A stretch of DNA of 64,000 bases from Spirosoma radiotolerans (GCF_000974425.1 NZ_CP010429.1:5255501-5319500), one strand, 5' to 3'. Positions 1 through 8,882 are shown, counted from the first letter of the stretch. The notes: generated by a model not told the origin, from the letters alone. Program-made: numbers and translations.

Positions 1-2
1 TG

Positions 3-887
3 CGGCTGTACGGGGGAATGACCCATGTAGCGCAGTGGGGCGGCTCATCGACTATTTTTAAGGACGGGATAACAGTGAACGGAAAAATTCCGAGCTCACT
101 GTCCACCTACAAAGATATTATCCTGGTCAGGCAGCCTCCCAATGACCCAACGCAGTATAGCAATTTTGACTTAATCAATCAGGCGGGTAACCACCTGGGC
201 TCCATTGATGTAGCCCTCGAAGTGGATACGGATCAGGCCAACTGGTATCTATATTATCAGCATCCTTTCGAAGATAAGTCGGGCGTCGCCTTCCAGAATT
301 TACCCGATGGCTTGTATGGTGTTCGCTGGAAAAACAAACGAAACGACGCTCACACGGGCTTCCGCCTTACCCAGGTCACAGCCGAATTCCTGACCACTAT
401 GAATCAGACTAACTTCAATTTTGAGATTGGTAGCCGTCTGTATAATGGAGCTGATGATTACTTCAACAACTACCAGTACGTTGATGGCTGGACGCACCGC
501 CAGCACGTTATTGGAACGCCTTTTCTAACCCGCTGGCAGGATTCGCGCGCGGATTTGCACGATCTGAAAGGAGGGTTTAAGAACCACGGGCTTATGGCTA
601 TCAGCAATAACCGCGTCGAGGTTAGCCATCTTGGCTTGCTGGGTCAATGGCCTTCCGGCGCGCAGCTACGCGCCCTGCTCTCCTTTAGCCGAAATTTTGG
701 ACGACCGATTACAAGTGATCCACGAGCGCCTTTTTCCCAATTCTCGGGCATGGCTCAACTGTCTTTACCTGTAAACTGGCTGGGCGGCTCTCAACTCAAC
801 CTGGCGCTGGCTCTCGACCAGGGTCAATGGCTGACCAACAACGTGGGTGGCTGGCTGAGTCTGCGAAAAGTTATTCAGAGACGATAA
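3..887 (+). CDS. Wzi-like capsule assembly outer-membrane barrel protein (5' partial)
   Basis: The frame is already open at the left edge (codons for RLYGG precede the first in-window Met at 18), so the gene starts outside the window and only the C-terminal ~295 residues are seen. The visible part has alternating polar/hydrophobic strands and aromatic girdle residues typical of a beta-barrel, and the AQWGG stretch near its start resembles the Bacteroidota Wzi / capsule assembly family. Wzi in other bacteria is an outer-membrane lectin that anchors capsule to the surface; that role here is inferred from the family resemblance and from the polysaccharide genes that follow at once (22 bases to the next start). 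A different OM barrel family cannot be excluded without the N-terminus. Confidence 0.6.
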   Translation, partial: RLYGGMTHVAQWGGSSTIFKDGITVNGKIPSSLSTYKDIILVRQPPNDPTQYSNFDLINQAGNHLGSIDVALEVDTDQANWYLYYQHPFEDKSGVAFQNLPDGLYGVRWKNKRNDAHTGFRLTQVTAEFLTTMNQTNFNFEIGSRLYNGADDYFNNYQYVDGWTHRQHVIGTPFLTRWQDSRADLHDLKGGFKNHGLMAISNNRVEVSHLGLLGQWPSGAQLRALLSFSRNFGRPITSDPRAPFSQFSGMAQLSLPVNWLGGSQLNLALALDQGQWLTNNVGGWLSLRKVIQRR

Positions 888-908
888 GAACGACTATACC
901 TCATCCGA

Positions 909-2519
909 ATGGTTCCTCATCCAACAGCCCCCCAGGCGTATGCCTGGTCTAAACCCCAATGGACACTGCTCATCAGCACTGGTCTGCTCCTTGTGCTGGT
1001 GTCGCATCTGGGATTTATGCCGCTCGATACAGGCGACGAAGCCCGGCGAGCCCTGGTTTCTCTGGAAATGATGCTCTCCGGAGATTACATTACCCCTACC
1101 CTGCATGGCGAACGCTATTTCAATAAGCCGCCGTTGTACAACTGGCTGATTATTGGCTCCTACCGCCTGTTTGGCAATTATTCGTCGTTTGCCCTTCGGT
1201 TTCCTATGCTTGTTTCGCTGGTACTGCTAGGGGTAACGATGTTTACTTTTGTCCGCAAATACAGCAGTCCAACGGTTGCCTGGGCCGCGACCCTCATGAC
1301 GCTGACGAATGGCCGGGTACTGCTCTATGACTCCATGTTGGGCCTCATCGAGATCACGTTCTCGCTGGCCACCTATACGGCCATGATGCTGGTCTATTAT
1401 TACGATCGGAAGCGTAACTACTGGCTGCTCTACCTCACAACCTATGCCCTTACGGCCATTGCCTTTTTGCTCAAAGGATTACCGCCACTCGCGTTTCAGG
1501 CGTTGACGCTGCTGGGCTGGTTTATTTACACGCGTCGATTTAAACTGCTTTTCCACCCGGCCCACTTCGTCGGGATTGGCGTCTTTCTCCTGATTACGGG
1601 GAGTTATTACCTGGCTTATTTCAGCCGAAACGCCATTCCGTTTCAGGATGTAGCGGGTGTTTTACTGACCGAAAGCACCAAACGAACCGGACTTGCTTTT
1701 GGCTGGGGACCAACGCTCCTGCATCTGCTTACGTTTCCATTTGAGTTCATTTACCACTTCGCGCCATACACCTTGCTGCTGGTTCTGTTCATCCGGCGGG
1801 GTGTCTGGACAATCTTGACAAAAAATCCCTTCATTGTCTTTAACACGTTGACTTTCAGCCTAACGGTGCTCATCTATTGGTCATCGCCACAGGCGTATGG
1901 CCGCTACCTGATCGGGTTAGTGCCTCTCTTCTTTACAGTTCTGGCTTACTTATACCACAAACATTCCAGCCCGGCTGATCGGGGGCGCTGGTGGGTGGAG
2001 CGGGTCTGGCTGATTCTGACCATCGTGCTGGCGATTGGTGCCTGGACGGCTGTTTTTTACCCAACCACACGTGTTCTACCCGCTGCCTTCTGGAAAACAG
2101 CCTTTCTGTCGGGACTGCTCGCCGGTTTAGCCTGGCTCATGAGCCGCCCGTCGGCCAACCGACTTGGGCTGTTGATCGCAGTTCTTGTGGTTGTTCGGCT
2201 GGGCTTCAACTGGCTGGTACTGCCGGGTCGGGCCACGAAACGCCAGTTTTATCAGGATAGTGCCACGCAGGCCGCTCTCCTGACGCTCGGACGGCCGCTA
2301 TATGGCTACAAAACAACCGTGGGCGATGGTCCGGCTACCGACGTCAGCTCCTTTCACATCACCGCGACTAGGGGCGAGATCCTGCGCAGAACCAGCAAGA
2401 AAATACCGGGGGCTCTTTACATCGGCGATTCGCTCACCCTAGCCAGGGAGCGTTATAGGCCGGTTGGTAAACTGGTGCTGTTCGACCGGCACCCAGCGTC
2501 TATTGTTCAATTTGAGTAA
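909..2519 (+). CDS. GT39/ArnT-type membrane glycosyltransferase
   Basis: A 536-residue polytopic protein. The first periplasmic loop carries an acidic DTGDEAR motif at about residues 40-46 and FNKPPLYNW at about 72-80, the pattern of GT-C fold transferases of the ArnT / protein O-mannosyltransferase group, in which the Asp-Glu pair serves catalysis. About ten to twelve hydrophobic segments follow, then a C-terminal periplasmic domain (about 430-536). These enzymes move a sugar from a polyprenyl-phosphate carrier to lipid A, protein or glycan on the outer face of the inner membrane. The GtrB-like transferase downstream could make the lipid-linked donor. It is the second gene of a tight plus-strand set (22 bases before, 12 after). 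The acceptor is unknown. Confidence 0.8.
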   Translation: MVPHPTAPQAYAWSKPQWTLLISTGLLLVLVSHLGFMPLDTGDEARRALVSLEMMLSGDYITPTLHGERYFNKPPLYNWLIIGSYRLFGNYSSFALRFPMLVSLVLLGVTMFTFVRKYSSPTVAWAATLMTLTNGRVLLYDSMLGLIEITFSLATYTAMMLVYYYDRKRNYWLLYLTTYALTAIAFLLKGLPPLAFQALTLLGWFIYTRRFKLLFHPAHFVGIGVFLLITGSYYLAYFSRNAIPFQDVAGVLLTESTKRTGLAFGWGPTLLHLLTFPFEFIYHFAPYTLLLVLFIRRGVWTILTKNPFIVFNTLTFSLTVLIYWSSPQAYGRYLIGLVPLFFTVLAYLYHKHSSPADRGRWWVERVWLILTIVLAIGAWTAVFYPTTRVLPAAFWKTAFLSGLLAGLAWLMSRPSANRLGLLIAVLVVVRLGFNWLVLPGRATKRQFYQDSATQAALLTLGRPLYGYKTTVGDGPATDVSSFHITATRGEILRRTSKKIPGALYIGDSLTLARERYRPVGKLVLFDRHPASIVQFE

Positions 2520-2531
2520 ACCATTCTCACG

Positions 2532-3500
2532 ATGACAATCCTGATCACGGGCGGGGCAGGCTTTATTGGCCATACGCTGACCAACTATTTGCTGAACCAG
2601 GGGCATACGGTGCTGCTGGTGGACAATTTTAATGATAGCTACGATCCGGCTATTAAATGGCAGCATATCGAATCCCTCAGGCATTTGCCCAACTGGTCGC
2701 TGCTTCAGGGCGATATTCGCGACAAGCGATTCATGCGCCAAGTTTTTCAGGCGAACGCCATCGACGGGGTCATTCACCTGGCAGGATTAGCGGGCGTACG
2801 GGCTTCGTTGCAAAACCCGGCCGCCTATTTCGACCATAACGTAAACGGTACCGCGGTGCTTCTGGACACCATGCGCAACGCGGGCGTGAAGCGGCTGGTC
2901 TTTGCGTCGTCCTCATCGGTTTACGGGGTTCGGGCAGGGGGAACATTTCAGGAAACCGATTCAGCAGAAGACTCAGTGTCACCCTATGCGCTATCCAAAC
3001 GGGCCGCCGAGCGATTGTGCCAGCAGCACCATCGGCTATACGGCCTGAATGTGTTTTGCCTGCGCTTTTTTACCGTGTACGGCCCCCAGCAACGGCCCGA
3101 TATGGCCATTTCCCGCTTTATCCATCAACTCCATTCAGGTCAGCCCATTTGCCTCTTCGGAGACGGACGTAGCCAGCGCGATTACACATACGTCGATGAT
3201 ATTGTGCTGGGTATCAGCCGGGCCATAGAACGGGTAAAAGGCTTTGAACTTATCAATCTGGGCAGTGCAAATCCGGTTACGCTACTCGAACTGATCGCCC
3301 TGCTTGAACAGCAAACCAAACGGCGCGTTCCGCTCAACTGGTTCACGGACCAGCCGGGTGATGTGCCTTATACGCACGCTGACATCCGGAAAGCCCGCCA
3401 GCTATTGGATTATCAACCGACCACCGATCTGGCAGAAGGCCTGCGCCGAATGGTCATCAGCTACCAGCAAAACCATGTCTACCTACCAGCCCTTGATTAA
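2532..3500 (+). CDS. NAD-dependent nucleotide-sugar epimerase/dehydratase (UDP-glucuronate 4-epimerase-like)
   Basis: A 322-residue extended short-chain dehydrogenase. The N-terminus holds the NAD-binding glycine motif TGGAGFIG (residues 5-12), followed by VDNFNDSYDP, a form seen in UDP-glucuronate/UDP-glucose 4-epimerases. The catalytic Ser region is ASSSSVYG (about 124-131) and the YxxxK pair is YALSK (about 152-156). Length matches the family. It probably interconverts or modifies a UDP- or dTDP-sugar for the surface glycan. The 3' end overlaps the next gene by 26 bases, implying co-expression. The exact substrate cannot be read from sequence alone. Confidence 0.85.
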   Translation: MTILITGGAGFIGHTLTNYLLNQGHTVLLVDNFNDSYDPAIKWQHIESLRHLPNWSLLQGDIRDKRFMRQVFQANAIDGVIHLAGLAGVRASLQNPAAYFDHNVNGTAVLLDTMRNAGVKRLVFASSSSVYGVRAGGTFQETDSAEDSVSPYALSKRAAERLCQQHHRLYGLNVFCLRFFTVYGPQQRPDMAISRFIHQLHSGQPICLFGDGRSQRDYTYVDDIVLGISRAIERVKGFELINLGSANPVTLLELIALLEQQTKRRVPLNWFTDQPGDVPYTHADIRKARQLLDYQPTTDLAEGLRRMVISYQQNHVYLPALD

Positions 3501-4473
3501 CCAGCCGATTACGGACCATCCGTATGTATCGGTCGTTGTGTGTGCGTATAACGAAGCGGGCAATAGCAAACCCCTCGTTGCCCAGATAACAGCAGCGCTA
3601 CAAACGCTCGATTATGAGATCATCTACGTCAACGATGGGTCTACAGATACGACGCTGGCCGAGCTCTTAGCGATTCAACACGAGCGGCTGACGATCCTGG
3701 ACCTTCAGAAAAACTACGGCCAGAGTGCGGCTCTGGCAGCCGGCATCAGCGCGGCCAGGGGCCAGTTCATTGCGACGATGGATGGCGATCAGCAAAATGA
3801 TCCGCTCGACATCATCCCGATGCTTCAAGTGGCGGAAGAACGCGATGTGGACCTGGTGGTTGGCCATCGGCACAACCGACAGGACAACGCCTGGCTACGT
3901 CGCTTACCCAGCCGGCTGGCCAATAGCCTTATCCGGCGAGCCGTTGGACTACCCATCAGCGACAACGGCTGCGCGCTCAAGATCTTCCGGGCTGACTTTG
4001 CCAAACGGATCGGCTTATACGGCGAACTTCACCGGTTTATAGCCATCCTGGCCCACTTTGATGGGGCACGGATTGTGCAGGTTCCCGTGCGCCATCATCC
4101 CCGCCGGATCGGTCAGTCCAAATATGGATTAGGCCGTACGGGTCGGGTTTTGAGCGACCTGCTGTTGCTGGTATTCCTCAAACGCTACCTCAACAAACCC
4201 ATGCACCTGTTTGGCGGCCTTGGCCTTTCTCTGCTGGTCAGTGGCCTATGTCTGGCGATGCGTTTTTTGTGGGTTACTGACGCAAACGTGAATGGGCTTG
4301 ACCGGTTTGCGGTCGGCATTGTCTGGTTACTGGCTGGCCTGCAATTCCTTGCATTTGGCCTTGTTCTTGATCTCCAGATGCGCACTTACCACGAATCGCA
4401 GGGTAAGAAGAATTACATCGTTCGGCGCACATACCGTGCGTCAGTGCCAATGGAGTCAGTAGCGTTGTATTGA
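3475..4473 (+). CDS. GtrB/ArnC-like family 2 glycosyltransferase with C-terminal membrane anchor
   Basis: A 332-residue protein taken from the ATG at 3475; the frame is open further upstream but that part overlaps the epimerase and does not look like the family N-terminus. SVVVCAYNEAGN opens the GT-A fold, VNDGSTD (about 54-60) binds nucleotide, and MDGDQQNDP (about 101-109) contains the DxD-like metal site. Two to three hydrophobic segments at about 228-300 anchor it in the membrane. This layout is that of polyprenyl-phosphate sugar transferases (GtrB, ArnC, DPM1). A natural partner is the GT39-type enzyme two genes upstream, which would use the lipid-linked sugar. The donor sugar is not known. 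Confidence 0.85.
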   Translation: MSTYQPLINQPITDHPYVSVVVCAYNEAGNSKPLVAQITAALQTLDYEIIYVNDGSTDTTLAELLAIQHERLTILDLQKNYGQSAALAAGISAARGQFIATMDGDQQNDPLDIIPMLQVAEERDVDLVVGHRHNRQDNAWLRRLPSRLANSLIRRAVGLPISDNGCALKIFRADFAKRIGLYGELHRFIAILAHFDGARIVQVPVRHHPRRIGQSKYGLGRTGRVLSDLLLLVFLKRYLNKPMHLFGGLGLSLLVSGLCLAMRFLWVTDANVNGLDRFAVGIVWLLAGLQFLAFGLVLDLQMRTYHESQGKKNYIVRRTYRASVPMESVALY

Positions 4474-4954
4474 CAATTGATTGATCGTGCGCACCCAGTT
4501 AAGTAGTCAAGTTGCACGTTGATAAAGCGGATAACTTTGATAATCAAGCGGCTAAAAGTCCCAGCTTTATCGAGGATTTATACGTGATAAGTTATAAACT
4601 CATATATGGCTTCACGAAGGCTATCAGGTTGCTTTTACCTGTCAGAACTACACGGTACCTTATCTACACCTGTTAATCAATACAAATTATACACATAATC
4701 CATTTTACAATACTACATGTTACTAAAAATAATAATTTTAAACAAATAGTTATTTTTATAAGCCATTTGCCTATATATTAGCATTGTAAACGGGTGATAC
4801 ACTTGCCATTATCAAGTATCACCCACGCCAGGTATGATAAATGCCTGAACAGAAGCGCTCGGCTCAGCCTGTTATGGCCTCTGTGCTTCTGTCTTATCAA
4901 CGCCATTTATTCTGTAACCAGATCGGTCTTTTTCAACCTGTCTTTGACATAACT
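4474..4954. other. Gap between GtrB-like gene and WecG-like gene; AT-rich leader
   Basis: A 480-base space, strongly AT-rich between 4620 and 4790. No coding frame is convincing. A weak promoter-like -7 element TAGCATTG lies at 4779-4786 (one mismatch to TAnnTTTG), which would place transcription start close to 4792, where a hairpin begins. An open frame begins at an ATG at 4841 in phase with the transferase, but the 38 added residues do not resemble the family N-terminus. Confidence 0.5.
4792..4824. repeat. Hairpin in the leader of the WecG-like gene
   Basis: GGGTGATAC at 4792-4800 pairs with GTATCACCC at 4816-4824; the stem can be extended inward by ACTTG/CAAG pairing with a small bulge. 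It sits about 130 bases before the chosen start at 4955, near a weak promoter-like element, so it may lie at or near the 5' end of the transcript. It could be an operator or a 5' stabilising structure; the sequence does not decide. Confidence 0.5.
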
Positions 4955-5737
4955 ATGACTAAACAGTTCGCCACAACGCCCTTATTCGGCATCTCCTACG
5001 CGTCGGTTGACTATACATCGGCGACAGACATTATTATTCAGTACGCCGAGAAACGAACGAGTTTCGGCGTATCAGCGCTGGCCGTTCATGGCTTAATGGA
5101 ATCGAAGCGCAATGAAACAATTGGCGGACACGTATCCCGGATCAACATGGTGGTTCCAGACGGGAAACCCGTTCAATGGGCGCTGAATGCGTTTAACAAA
5201 GCAGCACTGAAGGACCGCGTCTATGGCCCTGACCTCACCCGGCATGTATTAAAAGCAGCAGGTGAAAAGCAACTACGAGTTTATTTGTATGGCAGTACAG
5301 CTTCAACACTTGAAAAACTCAGCGAATACATACCCCGTGTGTTTCCGGGCGTAACGATCTGCGGTATTCATGTAGACCGCTTCCGGGATGCAACTCCGGA
5401 AGAAAAAGCGGAAGACATCAAGAAAATCAATGCGTCGGGTGCACATATCGTTCTGGTCGGCCGGGGTTGTCCGCGTCAGGAGATTTGGGTATCCCAACAT
5501 TTGGGCGAAGTTAATGCCGTTATGATGGCCGTTGGAGCAGCTTTCGATTACTTCGTTGGCAACATAAAACGTCCACCGACCTGGATGCAACAGTCTGGTT
5601 TAGAATGGCTTTTCCGCTTATCGCAGGAACCGCGTCGGTTGTTCAAACGCTACGCTGTCACAAACTCCCTGTACATTTATTATGTCATGCGCCAGTTTAT
5701 AATCCAGCGAACATCGCCGGTCAGCGCGCAGGCCTGA
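4955..5737 (+). CDS. WecG/TagA/CpsF family glycosyltransferase
   Basis: A 260-residue protein from the ATG at 4955; an upstream in-frame ATG at 4841 would add 38 residues not seen in the family. Family landmarks are present in order: VPDGKPVQWA (about 69-78), RVYGPDL, VGRGCPRQEIW (about 168-178), AVGAAFDYFVGNIKRPP, then GLEWLFRLSQEPRRL near the end. Members transfer N-acetylmannosamine, its uronic acid or a related sugar onto undecaprenyl-linked intermediates on the cytoplasmic face. It lies in the glycan locus and is probably transcribed from its own promoter. Two strong hairpins follow its stop codon. Confidence 0.9.
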   Translation: MTKQFATTPLFGISYASVDYTSATDIIIQYAEKRTSFGVSALAVHGLMESKRNETIGGHVSRINMVVPDGKPVQWALNAFNKAALKDRVYGPDLTRHVLKAAGEKQLRVYLYGSTASTLEKLSEYIPRVFPGVTICGIHVDRFRDATPEEKAEDIKKINASGAHIVLVGRGCPRQEIWVSQHLGEVNAVMMAVGAAFDYFVGNIKRPPTWMQQSGLEWLFRLSQEPRRLFKRYAVTNSLYIYYVMRQFIIQRTSPVSAQA

Positions 5738-5759
5738 TTGCCAGATTATCATTCAGTTT

Positions 5760-5807
5760 GTAGCCCCTTCTGCCTGTATATAGCACTATACAGGCAGAAG
5801 GGGCTAC
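5760..5807. terminator. Long perfect hairpin after the WecG-like gene
   Basis: Arms 5760-5779 and 5788-5807 are exact complements, extendable by one more A-T pair, leaving a six-base loop. The stem is GC-rich (left arm begins GTAGCCCCTTCTGCC). It lacks a clear T-run, so it may be a processing or dispersed palindrome rather than a simple intrinsic terminator. Confidence 0.6.
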
Positions 5808-5862
5808 GAATTTCCAGCGCTTTGTAGTGGGGTACGCTATAACCAGTTCTCCAGCGAAAAAC

Positions 5863-5915
5863 GAACAAAGGTCGGCGGGATGAAGATATGTTCTTCATCC
5901 CGCCGACCTTTGTTC
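5863..5915. terminator. Second long perfect hairpin, likely bidirectional terminator
   Basis: Arms 5863-5886 and 5892-5915 are exact 24-base complements with a five-base loop. A run of T (CTCTTTTTAAA) follows on the plus strand. It sits between the converging WecG-like and CDP-paratose epimerase-like genes and probably ends transcription in one or both directions. Confidence 0.7.
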
Positions 5916-5932
5916 AATACTCTTTTTAAACG

Positions 5933-7006
5933 CTAAACGGTTTGCTCCAACCGGGCAACCATGCTGTCGTGTATCTGCACCATGGTCTGATTCAGATCAT
6001 AATTCCAGGTCCAGTCTGGATAATGGTTTTTGAATTTGTTCAAGTTTGAAATATACCAGATGTGATCACCGATGCGGTTTGTTTCTGAGTAAGTATAGTT
6101 CATTTTGTTACCCGAAATTTGTTCACAGAGGGCAATCGCTTCCAGCATAGAACAGTTCGCGTGACGTCCGCCACCCGCGTTATATACCTCACCAACCCGT
6201 GGATTCTGGTAAAAATGCCAGAACATATTGACCAGGTCGTAGCTATGAATGTTATCGCGAACCTGTTTGCCCTGATAGCCAAAAACAGTGTACTGCGTTC
6301 CCGTGATGGCACATTTCATTAGGTATGACAAGAATCCGTGCAGCTGCGCTCCTGAGTGATTTGGGCCTGTCAGGCATCCACCTCTAAACACGCCGGTTTT
6401 CATACCGAAATAGCGTCCGTATTCCTGCACCAGGATGTCAGCCGCCACCTTCGAAGCTCCGAACAGCGAATGCTTGGTATGGTCAATACTCATGAATTCA
6501 TCGATCCCATCCTGAAAGTAAGGGTGGCTTTCATCGATCTCCCAGCGCGTTTCTGTCTCAATCAACGGCAGGTAATTTGGGTTATCGCCATAGACTTTAT
6601 TCGTTGAGGTAAAGATAAAAACAGCCTCCGGACAATGCTGACGAGTCATTTCCAGCATGTTTAGTGTCCCGTTAGCATTCACGGTAAAATCGGTAAAAGG
6701 TTCGCGGGCGGCCCAGTCATGACTAGGTTGAGCAGCTGTATGCACGATCAGTTTAATGTCCGTACCGAATTCCCGAAAGATGGGATCAAGCTGGTTCACC
6801 TCCCGTATATCGGCAGGGCGGTGTATATAATTCGTATGAGCCTCCTGCAAGCGGTTCTGATTCCACTCGGTCGATGCATCGGCGCCAAAAAAGTATTGGC
6901 GCATATTGTTATCAATGCCAACGACTAAATCAAACTTATCAGCAAAGAAGGCAACAGATTCGCTACCAATCAATCCGGCCGAGCCAGTTATTAAAGCAAT
7001 ACGCAT
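5933..7006 (-). CDS. CDP-paratose 2-epimerase-like NAD-dependent epimerase
   Basis: A 357-residue extended SDR protein. It opens with [11 protein letters not shown] (glycine motif) and then [12 protein letters not shown] at about residues 30-41; the DNNMRxxFFG pattern is characteristic of CDP-paratose/CDP-tyvelose 2-epimerase homologues. The catalytic region has [10 protein letters not shown] (about 132-141) and the YxxxK motif is degenerate or displaced ([11 protein letters not shown] at about 180-190 has Phe where Tyr is usual). Such enzymes turn CDP-paratose into CDP-tyvelose or act on related sugars. No other CDP-dideoxyhexose gene is in the window, so the substrate may differ. It is convergent to the WecG-like gene and has a separate promoter region. 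Confidence 0.75.
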   Translation of the reverse strand: MRIALITGSAGLIGSESVAFFADKFDLVVGIDNNMRQYFFGADASTEWNQNRLQEAHTNYIHRPADIREVNQLDPIFREFGTDIKLIVHTAAQPSHDWAAREPFTDFTVNANGTLNMLEMTRQHCPEAVFIFTSTNKVYGDNPNYLPLIETETRWEIDESHPYFQDGIDEFMSIDHTKHSLFGASKVAADILVQEYGRYFGMKTGVFRGGCLTGPNHSGAQLHGFLSYLMKCAITGTQYTVFGYQGKQVRDNIHSYDLVNMFWHFYQNPRVGEVYNAGGGRHANCSMLEAIALCEQISGNKMNYTYSETNRIGDHIWYISNLNKFKNHYPDWTWNYDLNQTMVQIHDSMVARLEQTV

Positions 7007-7114
7007 AGATGAATAAAAGTTGAGGTTGAACTAAGGAGCTATATGGGTAAAAACACCTAAAAACGTTTATAGAGTTTACAAGTTATGTAGCCTGGCAAGG
7101 GATGTTTACCTACT

Positions 7115-7122
7115 CAAACTTA
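7115..7122 (-). promoter_or_regulatory. -7-like promoter element for the CDP-paratose epimerase-like gene
   Basis: Read on the minus strand, this is TAAGTTTG, a full match to the Bacteroidota -7 pattern TAnnTTTG. No good -33 TTTG lies at the expected 19-20 base spacing. It would give a leader of about 100 bases. Sequence-only prediction. Confidence 0.35.
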
Positions 7123-7578
7123 ATCAAAAAAATGTTACCAAATCATATTATGATAAACTTTAAGTATAATAAAATTACAGTTAGGGTATTTATTGTATTA
7201 TTCAATTATAATGCTGACTTTAAGTAAGCTTATCTTTCTAAGCATCAACTTCATAGGCACGTATAATAAGCCTGCTTCACTAACTACCCAGACTAGGAAT
7301 TAAAAAGCCTATAAAATCGTCGTTCGCCTAAATCAAAGGCGAAACGAGCCGCGTTTCTATAGCGAGCAATAAGAGAGACTTTACGGTAATTAGGCTTACA
7401 AGGCTGTTAACCTATTATTTACATTTTATCAAAAACTAACTTAAATCCAATTTCTAAAAGAATGCTCACTACCTAGCAAAGTGATAAAAATGAGAAAACC
7501 GAAAAAATCTGATAAGTATCAGAAAAACCGCTGATCCAGGTCATTCATCGAAAATGACCGATTTGAGGGGGCGTAGCA

Positions 7579-7614
7579 GGCGAGATTTGATCATCGAATC
7601 AAAAACAACTCGCC
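7579..7614 (+). promoter_or_regulatory. Nested hairpin directly before the GH10 start codon
   Basis: GGCGAG (7579-7584) pairs with CTCGCC (7609-7614), and inside it TTTGAT pairs with ATCAAA. The outer stem ends three bases before the ATG at 7618, so any ribosome-binding region would be held in the structure. This may modulate translation of the lipoprotein; the pairing is seen, the effect is inferred. Confidence 0.4.
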
Positions 7615-7617
7615 AAA

Positions 7618-8796
7618 ATGTTACGGTCATCTACTTCGAGCAACCAAGTTTCTTCAACTTCTTCTTATAAAGGATTCACGGTTTTGTTCACTTTCGTCCT
7701 ATTCAGCTTCCTGACGGCCTGCAACCCAAAAGATACTGCAATTGCGCCCCAAGCAGTAGAGTCAGCAGACCTATCAACAAGCGTTATGTCGACAAACCAG
7801 CTAGCTAATATGGTTGTCGACAGTAACTCGACCTTAAGATCTGTAGCTTCCTTTCCAATAGGCGCTGCGCCAAATTATCATCTTCTAGTCAACAGTAGTA
7901 AAGTTTACAATCTGTTCTCAAATCAATTCAACTCTGTAACTGCTCATGCTTACATGAACATTGAATACGCTCCAAGCAAATTCAATTTTAGTGAAGCCGA
8001 CTATTGGACAAATTATACCAATAACAAGCAAATAAGAATGCATGGCCACTGCTTACTGTATCACATGGCAACGCCTGATTGGTTAAGCAACTATTCGGGT
8101 AGCACTAACGATTTTGAAAAAGTTATAAAGAATCACATACAAACAATTGTAAGTCGTTACAAAGGAAAATTCAAAAGCTGGGATGTCACAAACGAGATTA
8201 TTACTGGTAACGGGACTTTAAGAAACACTTCGTTTCGAAAACTTTACAAAAATGACGAAGACTATATGAACTTTATAAAAAAATGTTTTGTATGGGCCCA
8301 CGAGTCAGATCCAAATGCTCTTCTGTTCTACAATGATTTTGATTATGAGGTATCTGCTGCGAAAATAGATGCAGTTGTTAAAATGATAAATGATTTTAAA
8401 AAGAGTGGAATTCCTATTCACGGCTTAGGAACGCAGATGCACATTTCAATCAAAACTCCTGAGTCTGGTATTGCAAACTCTTTGCGTAAACTCGCTGACA
8501 CTGGACTTCAAATTCATATTTCAGAACTAGATATTAAAGTAAATGTCCAGAACGAAACTAACTTCACCTGTACAAACGCACTTCAAAATGAACAATCATT
8601 GAAATTCTACAACCTAGTTAAGCTATACAAATCGAATGTACCAAGTTACCTTCAATATGGCATTACAATGTGGGATTTGAGCGACGCTGATAGCTGGTTA
8701 GTTACTGCACAGAAGCCAGAAATGCCAACTCTATTTGATAAAGAGTATAACAAAAAGTCTTCTTTTTATGGAATACTGAATGCGCTCAAGCAATAA
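7618..8796 (+). CDS. GH10-family endo-1,4-beta-xylanase-like lipoprotein
   Basis: A 392-residue protein with a type II signal peptide: a hydrophobic run ends in the lipobox FLTAC (Cys at about 36), so it should be lipid-anchored. The body is a GH10 TIM barrel: GHCLLYHMATPDW (about 142-154) matches the family substrate-binding HxxxWH region, SWDVTNE (about 188-194) bears the acid/base Glu, and HISELD (about 300-305) bears the nucleophile Glu. Length suits a single catalytic domain with no carbohydrate-binding module. Its position inside a polysaccharide locus suggests trimming or editing of a surface polymer instead of plant xylan digestion, but that is inference. Transcribed alone; a strong hairpin follows. 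Confidence 0.85.
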   Translation: MLRSSTSSNQVSSTSSYKGFTVLFTFVLFSFLTACNPKDTAIAPQAVESADLSTSVMSTNQLANMVVDSNSTLRSVASFPIGAAPNYHLLVNSSKVYNLFSNQFNSVTAHAYMNIEYAPSKFNFSEADYWTNYTNNKQIRMHGHCLLYHMATPDWLSNYSGSTNDFEKVIKNHIQTIVSRYKGKFKSWDVTNEIITGNGTLRNTSFRKLYKNDEDYMNFIKKCFVWAHESDPNALLFYNDFDYEVSAAKIDAVVKMINDFKKSGIPIHGLGTQMHISIKTPESGIANSLRKLADTGLQIHISELDIKVNVQNETNFTCTNALQNEQSLKFYNLVKLYKSNVPSYLQYGITMWDLSDADSWLVTAQKPEMPTLFDKEYNKKSSFYGILNALKQ

Positions 8797-8831
8797 GTAT
8801 TAAAACACTATATTTATAGATTATAAAAAAG

Positions 8832-8882
8832 GACGAGGTTCAAAACAAGTTTGTATTATCTACGCTTGTTTCGAACCTCGTC
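8832..8882 (-). terminator. Terminator at the end of the minus-strand glycan operon
   Basis: Arms 8832-8849 and 8865-8882 pair over 18 bases with one mismatch. On the minus strand the stem is followed by a run of six T, so it fits an intrinsic terminator for the operon ending at 8959; the stem could also stop transcripts from the converging GH10 gene. Confidence 0.75.

Larger units (their letters stand above)
7007..7617. other. AT-rich gap between divergent epimerase and GH10 genes
   Basis: A 611-base space without a supported gene. It carries a short inverted repeat GTTCGCCT/AGGCGAAAC (7322-7345), one at 7539-7559 (GGTCATT/AATGACC), and a nested hairpin right before the next start codon. 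Composition is lower in G+C than the epimerase, close to the GH10 gene. Confidence 0.5.

Noticed and set aside
3304..3474. Long N-terminal extension of the GtrB-like gene
   Set aside because: It overlaps the epimerase C-terminus in another frame; the ATG at 3475 gives the family N-terminus.
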